Shown: positions 31,691-43,735 of the stretch, one piece after another
Layout: every line of letters starts with the position of its first letter
How positions within the stretch are numbered: position 1 is the stretch's first letter
Assembly (NCBI GenBank): GCA_036250195.1
Contig: JAVHZZ010000010.1
Coordinates: forward strand, 76,317,423 to 76,381,422
Length of the DNA stretch: 64,000 nt
Direction: 5' to 3'
Source: Mixophyes australis
Lineage: Eukaryota; Chordata; Amphibia; Anura; Limnodynastidae
Notes under the pieces: model-generated
The model's input: the letters and a program-made list of their open reading frames with translations, nothing else
What the model was told of the DNA's origin: nothing
Database searches by the model: none
Made by a program: the position numbers and the translations under genes

Positions 31691-33002
31691 GTCATGTCTC
31701 AGTAATCATCAGTAATCAGATGACTGGAATGAAGCAAGAGATCACATGAGTACACAGTTTAAATGAACCAGGAAGTGAAGGAAAAGATAGTCACGATTTG
31801 GCCCTGGCTGCAATTCAGCATCTCTGAACTGTTTCTTTATGTCCTGCAGTACCTGGACTGAGTGTTGTTTATACCCTGCTTTTCTTGCATTGTGTTTTAT
31901 TTTGTCATGTTCCATCTGCAACATCAAGACTCCATGATTTTTGCAATTGTTGTCACACAATAAAAAAATGTATTTTCTTCACCTACTACTGACTTATTTT
32001 GCTGTCATTACAAGCACCCAGTTACCACAACATTGAGAAAGGCTAAAATAGCCGAAACATGATGGAGGTACAGTATAAGCATGGTTGACAAATCTATCAA
32101 TCGTTAGCTAATCCATAACTGGTGACAGATGTAATATGCTGAGCCTTATCTGGTGCCAAGTTTGTAAAGCTAACCCATGTATGGTACCTTTTATAAAGGG
32201 CATGCCGGGTGCCAACTATACAAAGCCGAAAAATGGTATGACATGCAGATATCTAGTGCCAAGTCTAATTTATAGAGCTTTGTATGCCGCACAATATAAT
32301 ATACCATAGCTGGTGCCTATTTTATAATATGCAGAGCTATCTCTGGTGCCAAATCTAATATGCAGAACCCTACCTAGTGTGCAGACTTAGCAGATGAGCC
32401 AATGGTTCTGTTGCCTAGCAATTGTTATTTAGGAACCTGATATTGATTAATGTTAATCTGCAGGACATAAATCTAGTTTGACCAGTGTATGTGAGAATCC
32501 ACAACAATACTGTCTACAGGTGGCAATGCATCGTCAACACTGACAACTGCAATACTTATGTAACACTGGACAGTCAGCACTTCTGTTTAAGGTCAATACA
32601 ATAATATAGCAAAGGGAAGTTTTTCAATCAAGCTATAAGTTTACAGCAGATACTAGAAATTGGAAGGGTTATCTAGAAAATAAATAAAAAGAAGTCCCCC
32701 AGCACACTGCTGTGAACCCATAAAACAGCTGCTATTATATTTGAACGTAAAATGCAGGAATCTTAGTTGCACACATTTGCAAATATAAGCCAGTCAGAGT
32801 ATCATGGTGCTCCTGCTATAGAATGGTCCTATCTAATCACTGATAGTCGATATGCTGAGGTCACATATTCATGTATTTTTTATTGAAATTTAACTTACAC
32901 TGAGATATCCCAAGTGTATCCAAAATGGCAATAGAAAGACTAACACTTCCTATCAGCTGCAGATTTAATACCAGCTTAACAGACCATAATACAAAAAATG
33001 GT
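31691..33002. other. Intergenic, one hairpin motif only
   Basis: Contains the motif at 32032 followed by short repeats of 'tggtgcca' type (about 32150-32360: ctggtgccaagtttg, tagtgccaagtct, ctggtgcc, ctggtgccaaatct). No gene seen. Confidence 0.4.
32032..32060 (+). other. Hairpin motif (copy e): TTGAGAAA-stem-GAAAC
   Basis: attgagaaa, then stem ggcta / tagcc with a short A-rich loop, then gaaacatgatgg. Same layout as the copies at 35169, 37743, 42315 and 62708, with a different stem sequence. Confidence 0.6.
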
Positions 33003-33313
33003 GGGCAGCACGATGGCTTACTGGTTAGCACTTCTGCCTCACAGCACTGGGGTCATGTGTTTGATTCCTGACCATGGCCTTAACTGTGTGGAGTTTGTAT
33101 GTTCTACCTGTGTTTGCGTGGGTTTTTCGCCGGGTGCTCTGGTTTCCTCCCACACTCCAAAAACTTACTAGTAGGTTAATTGGCTGCTATTAAATTGCCC
33201 TTAGTCTCTCGGTCTGGGTGTGTATGTTAGGAGATTTAGATTGTAGGGACTGATGTGAATGAGTTCTCTGTACAGCGTTGCAGAATTAGTGGCGCTATAT
33301 AAATTGATGATGA
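33003..33313 (+). repeat. tRNA-derived SINE
   Basis: Full-length + copy. The head gatggcttactggttagcac is a pol III box A; gtgtttgattcctg is in the box B position; the tail is ggcgctatataaattgatgatga. Confidence 0.85.
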
Positions 33314-33699
33314 ATCCATTTATTTAAGTGTACAGCAGGTGCTAGAAAGGAGGCTATCAAGAAAAGAAAAGCTCCGAAAAATCCCCCAGCACATTGTCAA
33401 GACAATCAGGACTAAGAGACCTCACCTGCAGTATCAACAAAAGCATACTGGATGATGCAACATAATTATATAACATTTAATGTACTTAGCACTTCCGCTA
33501 AAAGTCAAGACAATCAGGACTAAGAGACCTCACCTATACCTCACATATAGATATTGCTTCACCATGGTCTTTTATGACCAACCAGGTCTGGGGTTTTTTT
33601 GTTTTTTTTTAAAAAATAGGATGGATCGCCTTTTCTACCTCTTCTGCATAAATGTATGTCTAGGCATCCATCAGGTAATCAGCTGACAGGGTGAGGGGA

Positions 33700-33895
33700 G
33701 GGGGTGTGTCACATGATTGCAGCTGCGATCCCATTTGAAGCAAGGGGGACGTGGAGGAGGACAGCGGGCTTCCTAGTAGGGACAACGGGTCCCCAGGGGC
33801 AGCTTCGCCCACTTTTAAAAGGGGATGTGGCCGTGAGGCAGCGGGGCCCACCGGTGATTTTTCCGGTATCCCGGTGGGCCAGTCCGACGCTGTTC
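33700..33895. repeat. Possible DNA-transposon terminal fragment
   Basis: GC-rich segment with inverted gcccaccggtg / ccggtgggcc and the end cagtccgacgctg. The partner end was not found. Confidence 0.3.
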
Positions 33896-34605
33896 ATATC
33901 TAAAGTAATATCAGTTAGAAAACGTTAGTCGCATTGACATTTTTCCTTGCCGATTATAGAATACGTGTTTAGCATTTCTTTTGTGGCAATGGAAATCTTA
34001 GATTGGAGATCAGAGATACAGTTACAGAACACTACATATACTTTTTCATGCTTGACTCAACACACATTTGCAAAGAACACAACATCATTAAAATAGTTTT
34101 TTCTTTCAAGAACTCTACACAATGATGATTCATAGCATTATGCTGAATATAATTCACAACTTTAATTACTGTGTCCATTACACTCTTCATACAATTTCTT
34201 CCTGTCCTTTGAGCACAAAGATTTTATTGATGTAAGCGGTATTGGAAGTAAGCCAAAATATTCACTTGTTCCTGTTTAAAAAAGACTGCACTAACCAGAT
34301 CTGTGTCCAATCACTGCTGGTGCACCATCAATCACAACAAAGACAAATCAGATCTATTTCAAATTCAGGGTTTCAAAAATAGCAATGCCGTGAGTCTGGT
34401 CTTTCGGGCCACAAGCTGCCAACATTTTTCATGAATTTCCCAAGTCTTTTGAAATAAAATAAATCTAAAAAAAGTAGCTGTGCATTGGGAGGGAGAACAG
34501 GACGCAACAAAGTTTTTAAAATGTTCAAGCAGCATTTTATATTGTGCACCAATTCTAGCATTCTGCAAGCAATTTTCTTGATTATTCAGTTGTAAATTTT
34601 GGAGT
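33896..34605. other. Intergenic, nothing recognised
   Basis: AT-rich, no feature seen. A minus open stretch at 34365-34568 has no family match that I know. Confidence 0.4.
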
Positions 34606-34930
34606 TCATCAACATTTATTTATATAGCGCCACTGATTCCGCAGCGCTGTACAGAGAACTCATTAACATCAGTCCCTGCCCCATTGGAGCTTACAGTCTA
34701 AATTCCCTAACATACACACACAGATAGAGGCTAGGGTCAATTTTGATAGCAGCCAATTAACCTACCAGTATGTTTTTGGAGCGTGGGAGGAAACCGGAGC
34801 ACCTGGAGGAAACCCACGCAAACACGAGGAGAACATACAAACTCCACACAGATAAGGCCATGTTCGGGAATTGAACTCATGACCCCAGTGCTGTGAGGCA
34901 GAAGTGCTAACCACTTAGCCACCGTACTGC
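34606..34930 (-). repeat. tRNA-derived SINE
   Basis: Near full-length minus copy: gttcatcaacatttatttat tail end at the left, gaagtgctaaccacttagcc head at the right. Confidence 0.85.
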
Positions 34931-35168
34931 ATTATATCACTTTTTGTCTGTGTCATAATTTTCAAGCAGAATTTCCGTAATAGAACAAATTATATCTTTG
35001 ACGAACTGTCCCATCAGAAAACAGGCAGTGAGTAATTCAGTTGGCCGTGACCATTGCCAGAGGGATTTGCGCATCCACAAAATTTTTGCGCTTGTGGGTA
35101 ATTGGTATAACGGACAATCAGCAGTGGGTGATCAGTCAAGATCAATGCCATGACTTAAAGTTTGACCA

Positions 35169-35203
35169 ATGCGTTTTATCCCAAGTCTAGGGACTTTCTC
35201 AAG
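35169..35203 (-). other. Hairpin motif (copy d): TTGAGAAA-stem-AAAACGC
   Basis: On minus ccttgagaaa, stem gtccc / gggat, loop tagactt, then aaaacgcattgg. The usual GAAAC is AAAAC here, a likely decay. Confidence 0.55.
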
Positions 35204-36337
35204 GAAGCAGATGTAGATTTGCGGTAGTCTACTTATAATGTATGTGTGGATTAAGTCTTAGGAAGCAAATGTGCCTGGAAAAATAGATCTGTCACACGCC
35301 GGTCCCATAGACAGGTATCAGCATTGTGACTTTCCTCTTGTATACGGTGATTGAACTTACTCCTGGTTCTGAGACATCACTTTTACTCAGGTGTTCCTTG
35401 TTACCTGGATCTGGACCTCCTCCCGATTCTCATTGGTTCTGGACTATTATTTAAACCTCCCATGGTTCTCTGCTCAGTGCCTGTTCTTCATGTTACTTTC
35501 TCAGTACTAGGATTTGGCTTCCATAGTGTGATCTCCCTATCGTTCATTGCTGTCTGTATCCAGCTGAAACTTCTCTCCGCTGTTACCTGCATGCTGAACT
35601 ATCATTGGGAACTGCTTGCTGCACCTGTGTCTTTTATTACAACTCAAGCTTCCCATCTTTATTCAACTGGCTCAACATTGTTATCACTGCTCGGTTAGAT
35701 CTACTGCCAAGTTACCTGTCATCTGTAGTTCCACACTCGGCTCAGCTGAAACTTCACTCCGCTTCTAGCCTGCACGCTGTGTGATTATCGTGAACTGTTT
35801 GCTGCACCTTGTCTATTTCCACAGCTCAAGTTTCTCATCTATACCAGGCCGGCTTAACACTGCTGTGGCTTTACTATTGGATCTACTGCTGTGTTACTTG
35901 TCACCTGTAATTCCACGCACGGCTTAGATGTACTTCATTCCTCTGCTACTTCTAGGTAACGAACTGTTTGACGTTCTTGTATCATCCAAGTCATTTGGGA
36001 TTGTTATCTGTAGAATCTACGAGTTCAACGCCTTTGTCTTTCTACTATGAGTATTATTGCTATACCAGTAACTCACCTGCTACGTTGAATTATCTTCATT
36101 TTCGGATCAGCTAGTTCTATATTATTACTCTGTTCGGACTGTGGCTGTACCAGTGATTCACATTCCTCTGCCGTGTGTTACTTTATTGGATCTAGCATTC
36201 TCTATTCATCATCCTCTGCGTTGAACTATTATTCTACTCATCTCCTGCAGTTGTCAAGGGTTACCAACCATGAAGTAGCATATTGCGATTCATCTCTTCT
36301 TCTTGACCAACCTGCCGTGCGTCCAGTGCCTGCCGTT

Positions 36338-36360
36338 GTATATATATATATATATATATA
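36338..36360. repeat. (TA)n microsatellite
   Basis: Uninterrupted TA repeats inside the solo LTR. Confidence 0.9.
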
Positions 36361-36659
36361 ATCTTCTCATCTCACTTATACGAATAGTCAAGATATTACG
36401 TTGCAGCACATCCCAGCTTACAGCTACTATCTTCCAGTGTTATCATTATCAGTGATGCTTGTGAGCCATGAATCTTAACTTGTGAATATCATTGTTTCAC
36501 TTATCCATTGTGTCCTAACCTCCACTACCTTCTGCCAGTACTTGTCTGGGAGACCGCGACCTGCGGGACAGGAGCAGCGCAAAACATAGTCCCTTGCGGG
36601 GATCCCTGGTGAAGACCTCCTACCCGTTAGACTCCGCACTCCTGGGTAAGTCCCATCCA

Positions 36660-36958
36660 CATAACCCCTTCACAAACTCCACTCGCTCTCCCCTTGCCTT
36701 ATCTGGCTCCCCCTGTGCCGGTCTGTTTTCCCTCCCTTAGGATGTAAGCTCACATGAGCAGGGCCCTCTTCCCTCCTGTCTCCTTACCGTTCTTCTGCTC
36801 CTTGTTTACTACATCAGCCAGCATGGAGTTTCTGAAGTATTGGTATTTTTGTTTATTGGTTTGTACTGTTTTACCCTGTTTAGTCTACTGTTTGTACTGT
36901 GTACGGCGCTGCGGAAACCTTGTGGCACCTAACAAATAAAGGATAATAATAATAATAA
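36660..36958 (+). repeat. L2-like LINE 3' tail, nested in solo LTR
   Basis: ggatgtaagctcacatgagc, then agggccctcttccctcctgt, and the 3' end tgtacggcgctgcggaaacc ... caaataaagg followed by (ATA)n. The tail matches the SINE tail of this window (gctgcagaattagtggcgct), suggesting a LINE that mobilises it. Confidence 0.6.
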
Positions 36959-37109
36959 TCTTGGCAGAAGCAAGGGATCTACAAAATCATTCAGAGTCGT
37001 GACAAGATCATGGTGTTGCACAACTAGTAGGCGCAAGTGTGCTCTATATATTTGTAGTCTTACCTGCAGTCATATATTGCTGTATGTTCCTATTTTGATG
37101 CTGACCAAC

Positions 37110-37742
37110 TTCTATTTTGCATTTTGAACATCATAAGCCAGATAGATAGAATACCTGTTAAAATGTTGAGAGCAGTAATTCTTTGCCACAGCATACCCAT
37201 ATGCCCAGGTACTGCTCATATTGTGAAGCAAAAAAATCGGGATAAGGCGCAAATAGGACGGTAAGTAAAATAACAGGTACCAAGTGCAAATATGCATATA
37301 TGGTAAACAATGTGAATAGTTGAAAGCAGCTAATAGCTGAAATGTAAAAATAGAATGAGAATAATCATAATAAATGATAACTTGCAAGCTACAAGTCCAA
37401 ATGTTAAAGTCATTTTCACAGAAGCATCTCAATGGTGTTAATTTTGATCAGCAAGAGCCTCCTATGTCTTTTCAAGTTTCTCACCGAATTATCCCACATA
37501 AAGAAGGGAGACAAGAAGAGACAACGGTGCCCCGATAGTGTGATACTTTAAGAAATATTTAATAAACAAAGGATAAAATGAACTTACATTTGGTAAGTAT
37601 TTACATGCACATCAAGGTTTTTTTTAATTCAAATAGAAGTCCTCCGCTCGTGGTCAGTATAGCAGCTCAGCTCCGTACAGCGGGTCTCTCACTTCCGGGT
37701 TTGGTTGACCCGGTAACAGATCTCAGCTCTCATTGGTCACCT
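37110..37742 (-). repeat. Repeat carrying hairpin motif copy a
   Basis: On minus, downstream of the motif are gtgagagacccgc and a run to tttattaaatatttcttaaag and tatcacactatcggggcacc. This AATA-rich tail after a GC-rich motif recurs near 43220 and 61930, suggesting one repeat family of several hundred bp. Confidence 0.4.
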
Positions 37743-37770
37743 ACGCGTTTCGTCGTTATGACTTCGTCAG
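37743..37770 (-). other. Hairpin motif (copy a): CTGACGAA-stem-GAAACGCGT
   Basis: On minus CTGACGAA, stem GTC / GAC with loop ATAAC, GAAACGCGT. CTGANGA and GAAA flanking a stem are the hammerhead ribozyme core elements; here there is one extra A before the stem. Best preserved copy. Confidence 0.6.
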
Positions 37771-37795
37771 GGGAGCCCCTGAGCTGAGATCTTCC

Positions 37796-38774
37796 AATGC
37801 ACAGTTCCAAAATTCCACTGTAACTCCCCAAAGAGGATGTGATAATGTGAAAGGGGGACCATACCTATATTGCAACATTGTGTCAGGACTCCAGGCAGAA
37901 ACACAGAGACTTCAAGCAATAATGCAATATCTCAAGATTTTATTCCTGAATTAGAAAGCAAGTTGACCGTCGTTTGGGCAGATTTCAATGGCTGGTTGCC
38001 ACACAGTAACAAAAGCAAAGAAATCACTACTATTGGTTAAAAATCCACAGCAGAACTGAGACCAGATAAAGGGCAGTTTCAAAAACAGATACCTGGAAAC
38101 ACCGCAGAGGACAGCAAGGACCAAGATTTGAAAGGCTCTCCATGATCAAATCCTATTGAGGTGGCATGCCATGTAGTAAGCTTTTATGTCAGGGGCTCCC
38201 AAACATCCTGTGCTTGATGACCATAGATAATTGGCCACTGGCAGGTGCCTTTTCTGATGTCAATGAGTATAAAGAGACTGCCATTAAATGCAGATTGACA
38301 GGTTATTGTATAGGCCTTCCATCCATTTCAACATGTGTGGTCCTACTAGCCCCAACAACCTATAGAAGCAAGATATAAAGAGCCAGTCTATTCTTTCAAA
38401 ATCTCCAATGATGGTAACTCTGGTCTCTGTTTTAGGCACAAAACACAGTAGATCTATATACATGCACACAGGGAGGGTGATTTAGTCTGAGGAATGTTAT
38501 TTTACTAACTTTAAAGAATGTCTTTCTCTACTTCTAAACTCCTTTGATCTCAATGTATTTAATCTTAATGCACACATTTAAATCACTCCAGACTGGGAAA
38601 AACTCCCAAATTCACTCTGACACAACTGTTATGTGCCTTGTAGCCAAGCTTGGATACAAAATTGGCCTCTTGCTATACACTTTTGTGTGCTGTATGCATC
38701 TCAATCGAGTGCTGCTGTACAGATTGCAGCTCTCAGCTTCTAGGGCTCGTTTACAAATTCAGTATTAAGATGGA
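37796..38774. other. Intergenic, nothing recognised
   Basis: No exon, RNA gene or nameable repeat seen. Confidence 0.4.
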
Positions 38775-38900
38775 AAATGTGCACTAAACCATGGCAGCCA
38801 ATCAGACTAGTGCTTTCATTGTCTAACTTGCACTAGACAGATTAAAAGTCAATTGCTGATTGGTTGCTGTGGTTTCATTGCATATTTTGCACCTAATTAC
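38775..38900. mobile_element. Small fold-back element
   Basis: aaaccatggcagccaatcag mirrors ctgattggttgctgtggttt around a short centre. Ends and target duplication not resolved. Confidence 0.5.
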
Positions 38901-38919
38901 AATGCTAGTAAAGTCCACT

Positions 38920-39226
38920 CTCACAGCACTGGGGTCATGAGTTCGATTCCGGACCATGGCCTTATTTGTGTGTAGTTTGTATGTTCTCCCTATATTTGCG
39001 TGGGTTTCCTCCGGGTGCTCCGATTGCCTCCCACATTCTAGAAACATACTAGTAAGTTAATTGGCTGCTATCAAATTTTACCCTAGTCTCTCTCTCGGTC
39101 TGTGTGTGTATGTTAGGGAATTTAGACTGTAAGCTCCAATGGGGCAGGGACTGATGTTAGTGAGTTATCTGTATAGCGCTGTGGAATCAGTGGCACTATA
39201 TAAATAGCTGCTGCTGATGATGATAA
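38920..39226 (+). repeat. tRNA-derived SINE, 5' truncated
   Basis: Starts inside the head at ctcacagcactggggtcatg, has box B (gagttcgattccgg) and runs to the ctgctgatgatgat tail. Forms an inverted pair with the next SINE. Confidence 0.85.
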
Positions 39227-39259
39227 GAAGGTGGCAACAGCATTGATCACACACTAGGA

Positions 39260-39473
39260 GCATCAGCAGCTATTTATATAGCGCCACTAATTCCACAGCG
39301 CTGTACAGAGAACTCACTCACAGCAGTCCTTGCCCCATTGGAGCTTACAGACTAAGTTTTCAAGAGCCTCTTAACCTACTAGTATGTTTTTGGAGTGTGG
39401 GAGGAAACCGGAGCACCCAGAGAAAACACGGGGAAAACATACAAACTCCACACAGATAAGGCCATGTTTGGGA
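39260..39473 (-). repeat. tRNA-derived SINE, truncated
   Basis: Minus copy beginning gcatcagcagctatttatat at the left and breaking off at gataaggccatgtttggga, so the pol III promoter is missing. 34 bp from the + copy. Confidence 0.8.
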
Positions 39474-39743
39474 GCAGTATGTGTCTACAATTTTGTAGTT
39501 CATAAATGACCCTTACTGACTAATACATGATTAGACTACAGTGTATGCTGCGGCAAGCTTTGTTTTTTACTTTGTTTTCCTACTTCCAATCACATTTTTT
39601 TAAAGAAATAGATAATCAGAGCAAAGTCGCTCCCTCTGCTCCTATCAATTTCACATATATATTGAGTTTTAAATCAAGTGCTTTAATTACACTCATTATA
39701 AGGCAGGTTACCACCCGATTGCTCCCTGTTTTTTCATTTTCTA

Positions 39744-40076
39744 GGGCCTGATTCATTAAGGATCTTAAATTAAGAAGTTTCTTATTTCAGTCTCCTGGAC
39801 AAAACCATGTTACAATGCAAGGGGTGCAAATTAGTTTTCTGTTTTGCACGTAAGTTAAATACTGACTGTTTTTTCATGCAGCACACAAATACTTGATAGC
39901 TTATTTGTACACTGACATTTAAAGTTGGTGTTTGTGTGCTACATGAAAAAACAGTCAGTATTTAACTTATGTGCAAAACAGAAAACTAATTTGCACCCCT
40001 TGCATTGTAACATGGTTTTGTCCAGGAGACTTAAATAAGAAACTTCTTAATTTAAGATCCTTAATTAATCAGGCCC
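39744..40076. mobile_element. Fold-back MITE, family GGCCTGATTCATTAAGG
   Basis: Nearly perfect palindrome of about 330 bp: gggcctgattcattaaggat / ttaattaatcaggccc, with inner aacatggttttgtccaggag arms. CTA flanks both ends. Best copy of the family. Confidence 0.88.
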
Positions 40077-40079
40077 CTA

Positions 40080-41393
40080 CTTGCTTAAATGTATTGCATG
40101 CTTTATATTTACAAAAAGTAGTAGGGTACAATTGTACTTAGAAGATTTATAAGTAAAAAGGTATTGCACTCAATGCAGCAATATTAATTCAATCATCCAG
40201 AATTTAATACTGGTAGTACATTCTTTTTTTAAAGACTAGTGCATGGAGTGTTCCTGAAACAATTTCGTAGACTTTCCTTTTCTCTGACTGTACCTTTATT
40301 GAACTCAGAAACACGTAGATATATTTACACCTTTGTTATGTAGTTAATTGTAATAGGGGAGGTAGCAGTAGTTTTAACAGTAGGGATATTGTATCGATTT
40401 TCGCCAGCACTCAGTGACTATAAACATTTATCTCTGATTTTGCATTGCATTACATTTGCATTTAATGACATGCTATTTGCAATTAAAACACATTTCCAGC
40501 TACTAAATGATAATTGTTCCATGTTTGCCTAGTCATGGAAATACGGCTACATAGTGAAAAGGCCCTTTCTAAATAAATAGCAGAATGACTGTCCATGTAG
40601 TGGTGCAGGACACTCCCAGCTCACACTGTGAAAGGTTCATAAATGGATTATGTCTACTGCAACCCTCTGTAGGTTGGTAGGTAAATTACAGTGGATAGAA
40701 CAATGCAGAACATTGGAATTAATTATTGGTTAGTCTCCAGGTATGTATGTAGTACCTGTGCATGCTGTGACTGAGAGCACGTACAAGGTTTGTGAGCTGC
40801 CCTATCACACATACCAGTGACAGTCCTTTCCCTGTGCAAACTGTTTTACTGAGGTCATATTTTTAGCATTCCTGTGTACAATTAAATGGCTATAAACATT
40901 CATTGTTGTATACTAGACACAAGATTTCAAACATGTGATATCTACCACACATACTAAAGAAGCTATCCAGTACAAATCCTTCCTGTCACATTACAACTCT
41001 TTCAATGACCAGCCTTGGCATGTCCTTTTAACATATGTGTTTCCATTCGCACATTTCTATCCTTTTTTAACATGCTGTTATCTCTCCTAGCATTAAAACA
41101 ACATTTCTTTCTTTCATGTCTTTTCAGTGCAAGACCCAGGATTTCTCTTGTGCTGCACATATCCTTACCAACTCCACATTACCCTCATCCTATCACCTAG
41201 CCTCTCACCTTTGTTTCTCTTCCAAGCTACTTAAGCAGCCAATGGAGTTATCAACTCAGCTCAGTTTCTATAAGATTCAACACAGTATGATTTTAAGAAT
41301 GGTTACTCTACAGTTTTAAATTAACCTTAAAACACAGTAAAGGGAACTAAAGTGCGGTTTAACCAAACTACATGTTTTCATTTTATTTGATGT
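40080..41393. other. Intergenic, nothing recognised
   Basis: No exon-like frame with splice sites, RNA gene or nameable repeat. Confidence 0.4.
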
Positions 41394-41499
41394 ATCATCG
41401 TCATCATCATTTATGTAAATAGCGCCACTAATTCTGCAGCACTGTACAGAGAACTCATTCACATCAGTCCCTGCCCCATTGGAGCTTACAGTCTAAATA
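41394..41499 (-). repeat. tRNA-derived SINE, 3' fragment
   Basis: Only the tail half in reverse: cgtcatcatcatttatgtaa to ggagcttacagtctaaat. Confidence 0.8.
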
Positions 41500-42314
41500 T
41501 ATGTATGATGTAGAGTGTGAAACTGGGTTTGCAGTTTAGAGACCTTGCTGGGATAGATTTATCAAACCAAGTTTTGCCAAAATGCGCGGCACACTGCTGA
41601 ATAATAATTAAAAAAAGAAAAGATGTGGTTGTCACAAGCATAATAGCTCAAACAGCATGTGATTTGTGCTATCTCACCTATCAAAAAGGTTTAAAAATAA
41701 ATAATAAAGTGTACCCCCTTCACTTACATTACCTGCACAGCCTGCTGAGCATCAGGATCAGTTCTTGGGTGACCCAAAAAAATGATTGAGCAACCTCACC
41801 TAGAGAGTCCGACCCACTGTTAAATTACACTGCCCTCCCCAGGCCATTGGGTACAGTGGTAAAAAAAAAAATATTACAGTGACAACCTATTGTGGCATTA
41901 CAAATGCCAGCATGAACTAACAGCCCATGCCTATAAGCACTAATATTGTAGTGCACACTTGTGACCCCCAATAAAATAAAAAATCCCCCAAGAAATAATT
42001 ACCTAAACTCTGTTTCTCTCTTGGTCCACCAAAGCACAAATGGGAGTTTTAATGGAGACCAAGTTCACCCTGAGCTTTGTCAACCTCTATAGGGCAAACC
42101 TGGTCCTCTAAGGGCGTTATATAGACAATCTCTTTTTTATTGGGAAAGGTGAAAAATCTTCCATTAACAAGTTTGTAACACACCTTTATCACAAACTGTT
42201 TATTTCACTCTCACTAGCACATATCACTCCTTTCAAACTAATAGTCATTCTTACTCTAGTAAATGAAGTATCCTATACTGTCGGTAAGGACTGGCACTAC
42301 CAGCCACATAGGTG
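41500..42314. other. Intergenic, nothing recognised
   Basis: No feature seen. Confidence 0.4.
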
Positions 42315-42347
42315 CCGAGAAAGTCAGTTGTTTCTGATGAAACGCGT
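42315..42347 (+). other. Hairpin motif (copy b): CCGAGAAA-stem-GAAACGCGT
   Basis: ccgagaaa, stem gtcag / ctgat (one G-U pair), loop ttgttt, then gaaacgcgt. The repeat body continues to about 43260, ending ttgattcaataaatgtattt, an AATAAA-containing tail. Confidence 0.6.
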
Positions 42348-43260
42348 TGATTGTTTCACCTTTGCTAGTTTCAATATTGGACATTATTTCCCTCAGTACG
42401 GTCTTTTCCAATTTTGTTACCTTCACTGGATGTTTATCATTCACTCAGGTCTCAGTCACCAAGTACCCGGACTCCTCTTGAGTTATATATATGTTAGGAT
42501 AAGAGATCCTCCTATCTAATAACCAACATATCTTCTCTGAGAGTGATTATGTACCATCTGTGTGCCTATACTGGATTGTGGACATTATTTCGGCTGAGAA
42601 ATCTATCGGAAGGGGGATTATCTCTCCTCCCATCAGTCACCACATCACACCAGTTTTATTGGCATACCTCTTTAACTAGAGAGAACGAGTTATTTATACA
42701 CTCCTACTGGGAGAGTCTATCATCTTTGCAACCCGCACAACTATATACCAACTGGATTGTGGATTCCTCTCGGTCTGAACTTATTTATAAATATAGGGGA
42801 CGGTTTCTCCCCAAAAGCCAAACTTGTATTATTTTCTATATAAAGATTACGCTGGACCGTGGATTTGAATTTGGGCTGAGCTCATACTGAGAAAGGGGTC
42901 GGACTCTCCCCATCAGCCACTATATTACTCGGGCAAGTTTATACTACCTTATACCCAAGACCGAGGTAACTCTGATATCACACTATTTATGATTATAGAC
43001 TGTTTTTTTAAACAGCTGTTTATGGACATAAATTAGGAGTGGACTGGCCAACCACCCTATAGTGTATTTAATCATTCATATGCGATATATAAGCACTTAT
43101 ATTGCCCATGCTAAGGATTATGTCATTTATCTTTTTATTTAGAGTACATATTATTTTAATTGTTATTAGGCATTTTCTGCTATACTTATCTCACTGCAAT
43201 TGTGTTTGCATTATTGATTATTTTGATTCAATAAATGTATTTTTGTATACAGAATTTCTG
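42348..43260 (+). repeat. Body of the repeat carrying motif copy b
   Basis: Follows the hairpin motif on + and ends in an AATAAA tail near 43231. Repeated phrases (actggattgtgga, ggattgtggac, cctctcggtctg) occur inside. Its open frame at 42543-42890 matches no family I know and is probably chance. Confidence 0.35.
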
Positions 43261-43319
43261 CCACAGTTTTATGCATAATAATTTGTATAATCTGGCTCAA
43301 CTCTCTACACTCTCCTTCT

Positions 43320-43620
43320 AACATAGGTGCCGAATTTGATATGCCACTGGTCTTCACCAGCGACTCCCGCAAGGGAGTATGGTATCCACTGAAGGTGACA
43401 TGCAGGTAGTGGCCCTCTGCTTGGTTCCCGGCACGACAGGCTGATAGAAGAGAAGCCAATAGGGAGCATCAGGGAGTATAGATCAGTAACATCGTGGGAA
43501 AGAAGGTACCAAATCCTTAGACAGATGAATGGTCAACACAATCCAAGGTCAGGGTCACATGCAGAGATTCAAGGCAGAAAACTAGCCAGGAAACTGGTAC
43601 ATAGGAATTCTAGCATGTAA
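43320..43620 (-). repeat. Possible LTR fragment
   Basis: tggtcttcaccagcgactcc and cgcaagggagtatgg resemble, in reverse, the 3' part of the solo LTR at 35290 (cttgcggggatccctggtga). Ends not found. Confidence 0.4.
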
Positions 43621-43689
43621 AACACTGATGCAAAGGAGACCTAGTACTCATTGTACAATTTTGTCCTTGCTGTGTGCATAATTATACCC

Positions 43690-43735
43690 TACGGAATTTG
43701 CTGGCGCTATATAAATAAATGTTGATGATGATGAT
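43690..43735 (+). repeat. SINE/LINE 3' tail fragment
   Basis: cggaatttgctggcgctata followed by taaataaatg and (TGA)n only. Confidence 0.7.

Larger units (their letters stand above)
35290..37004 (+). mobile_element. Solo LTR with perfect 5-bp target duplication
   Basis: Starts TGTCACACGCCGG and ends GAGTCGTGACA, with AGATC immediately before (35285-35289) and after (37005-37009). TATTTAAA near 35451 is a candidate TATA box on +. An LTR of 1.7 kb, with no internal coding region, is best explained as LTR-LTR recombination. A LINE tail is nested near its 3' end. Same LTR tip sequence as the chromovirus, so probably the same broad group. Confidence 0.8.

Noticed and set aside
33003..33080. Functional tRNA gene at the SINE head
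   Set aside because: Box A and box B are present but no cloverleaf with anticodon arm forms; it is part of a repeated SINE.
35351..35698. 115-codon + open frame
   Set aside because: Lies in the solo LTR; composition is that of repeats, no domain.
42543..42890. 115-codon + open frame
   Set aside because: Inside the motif-b repeat body; no family resemblance or splice context.
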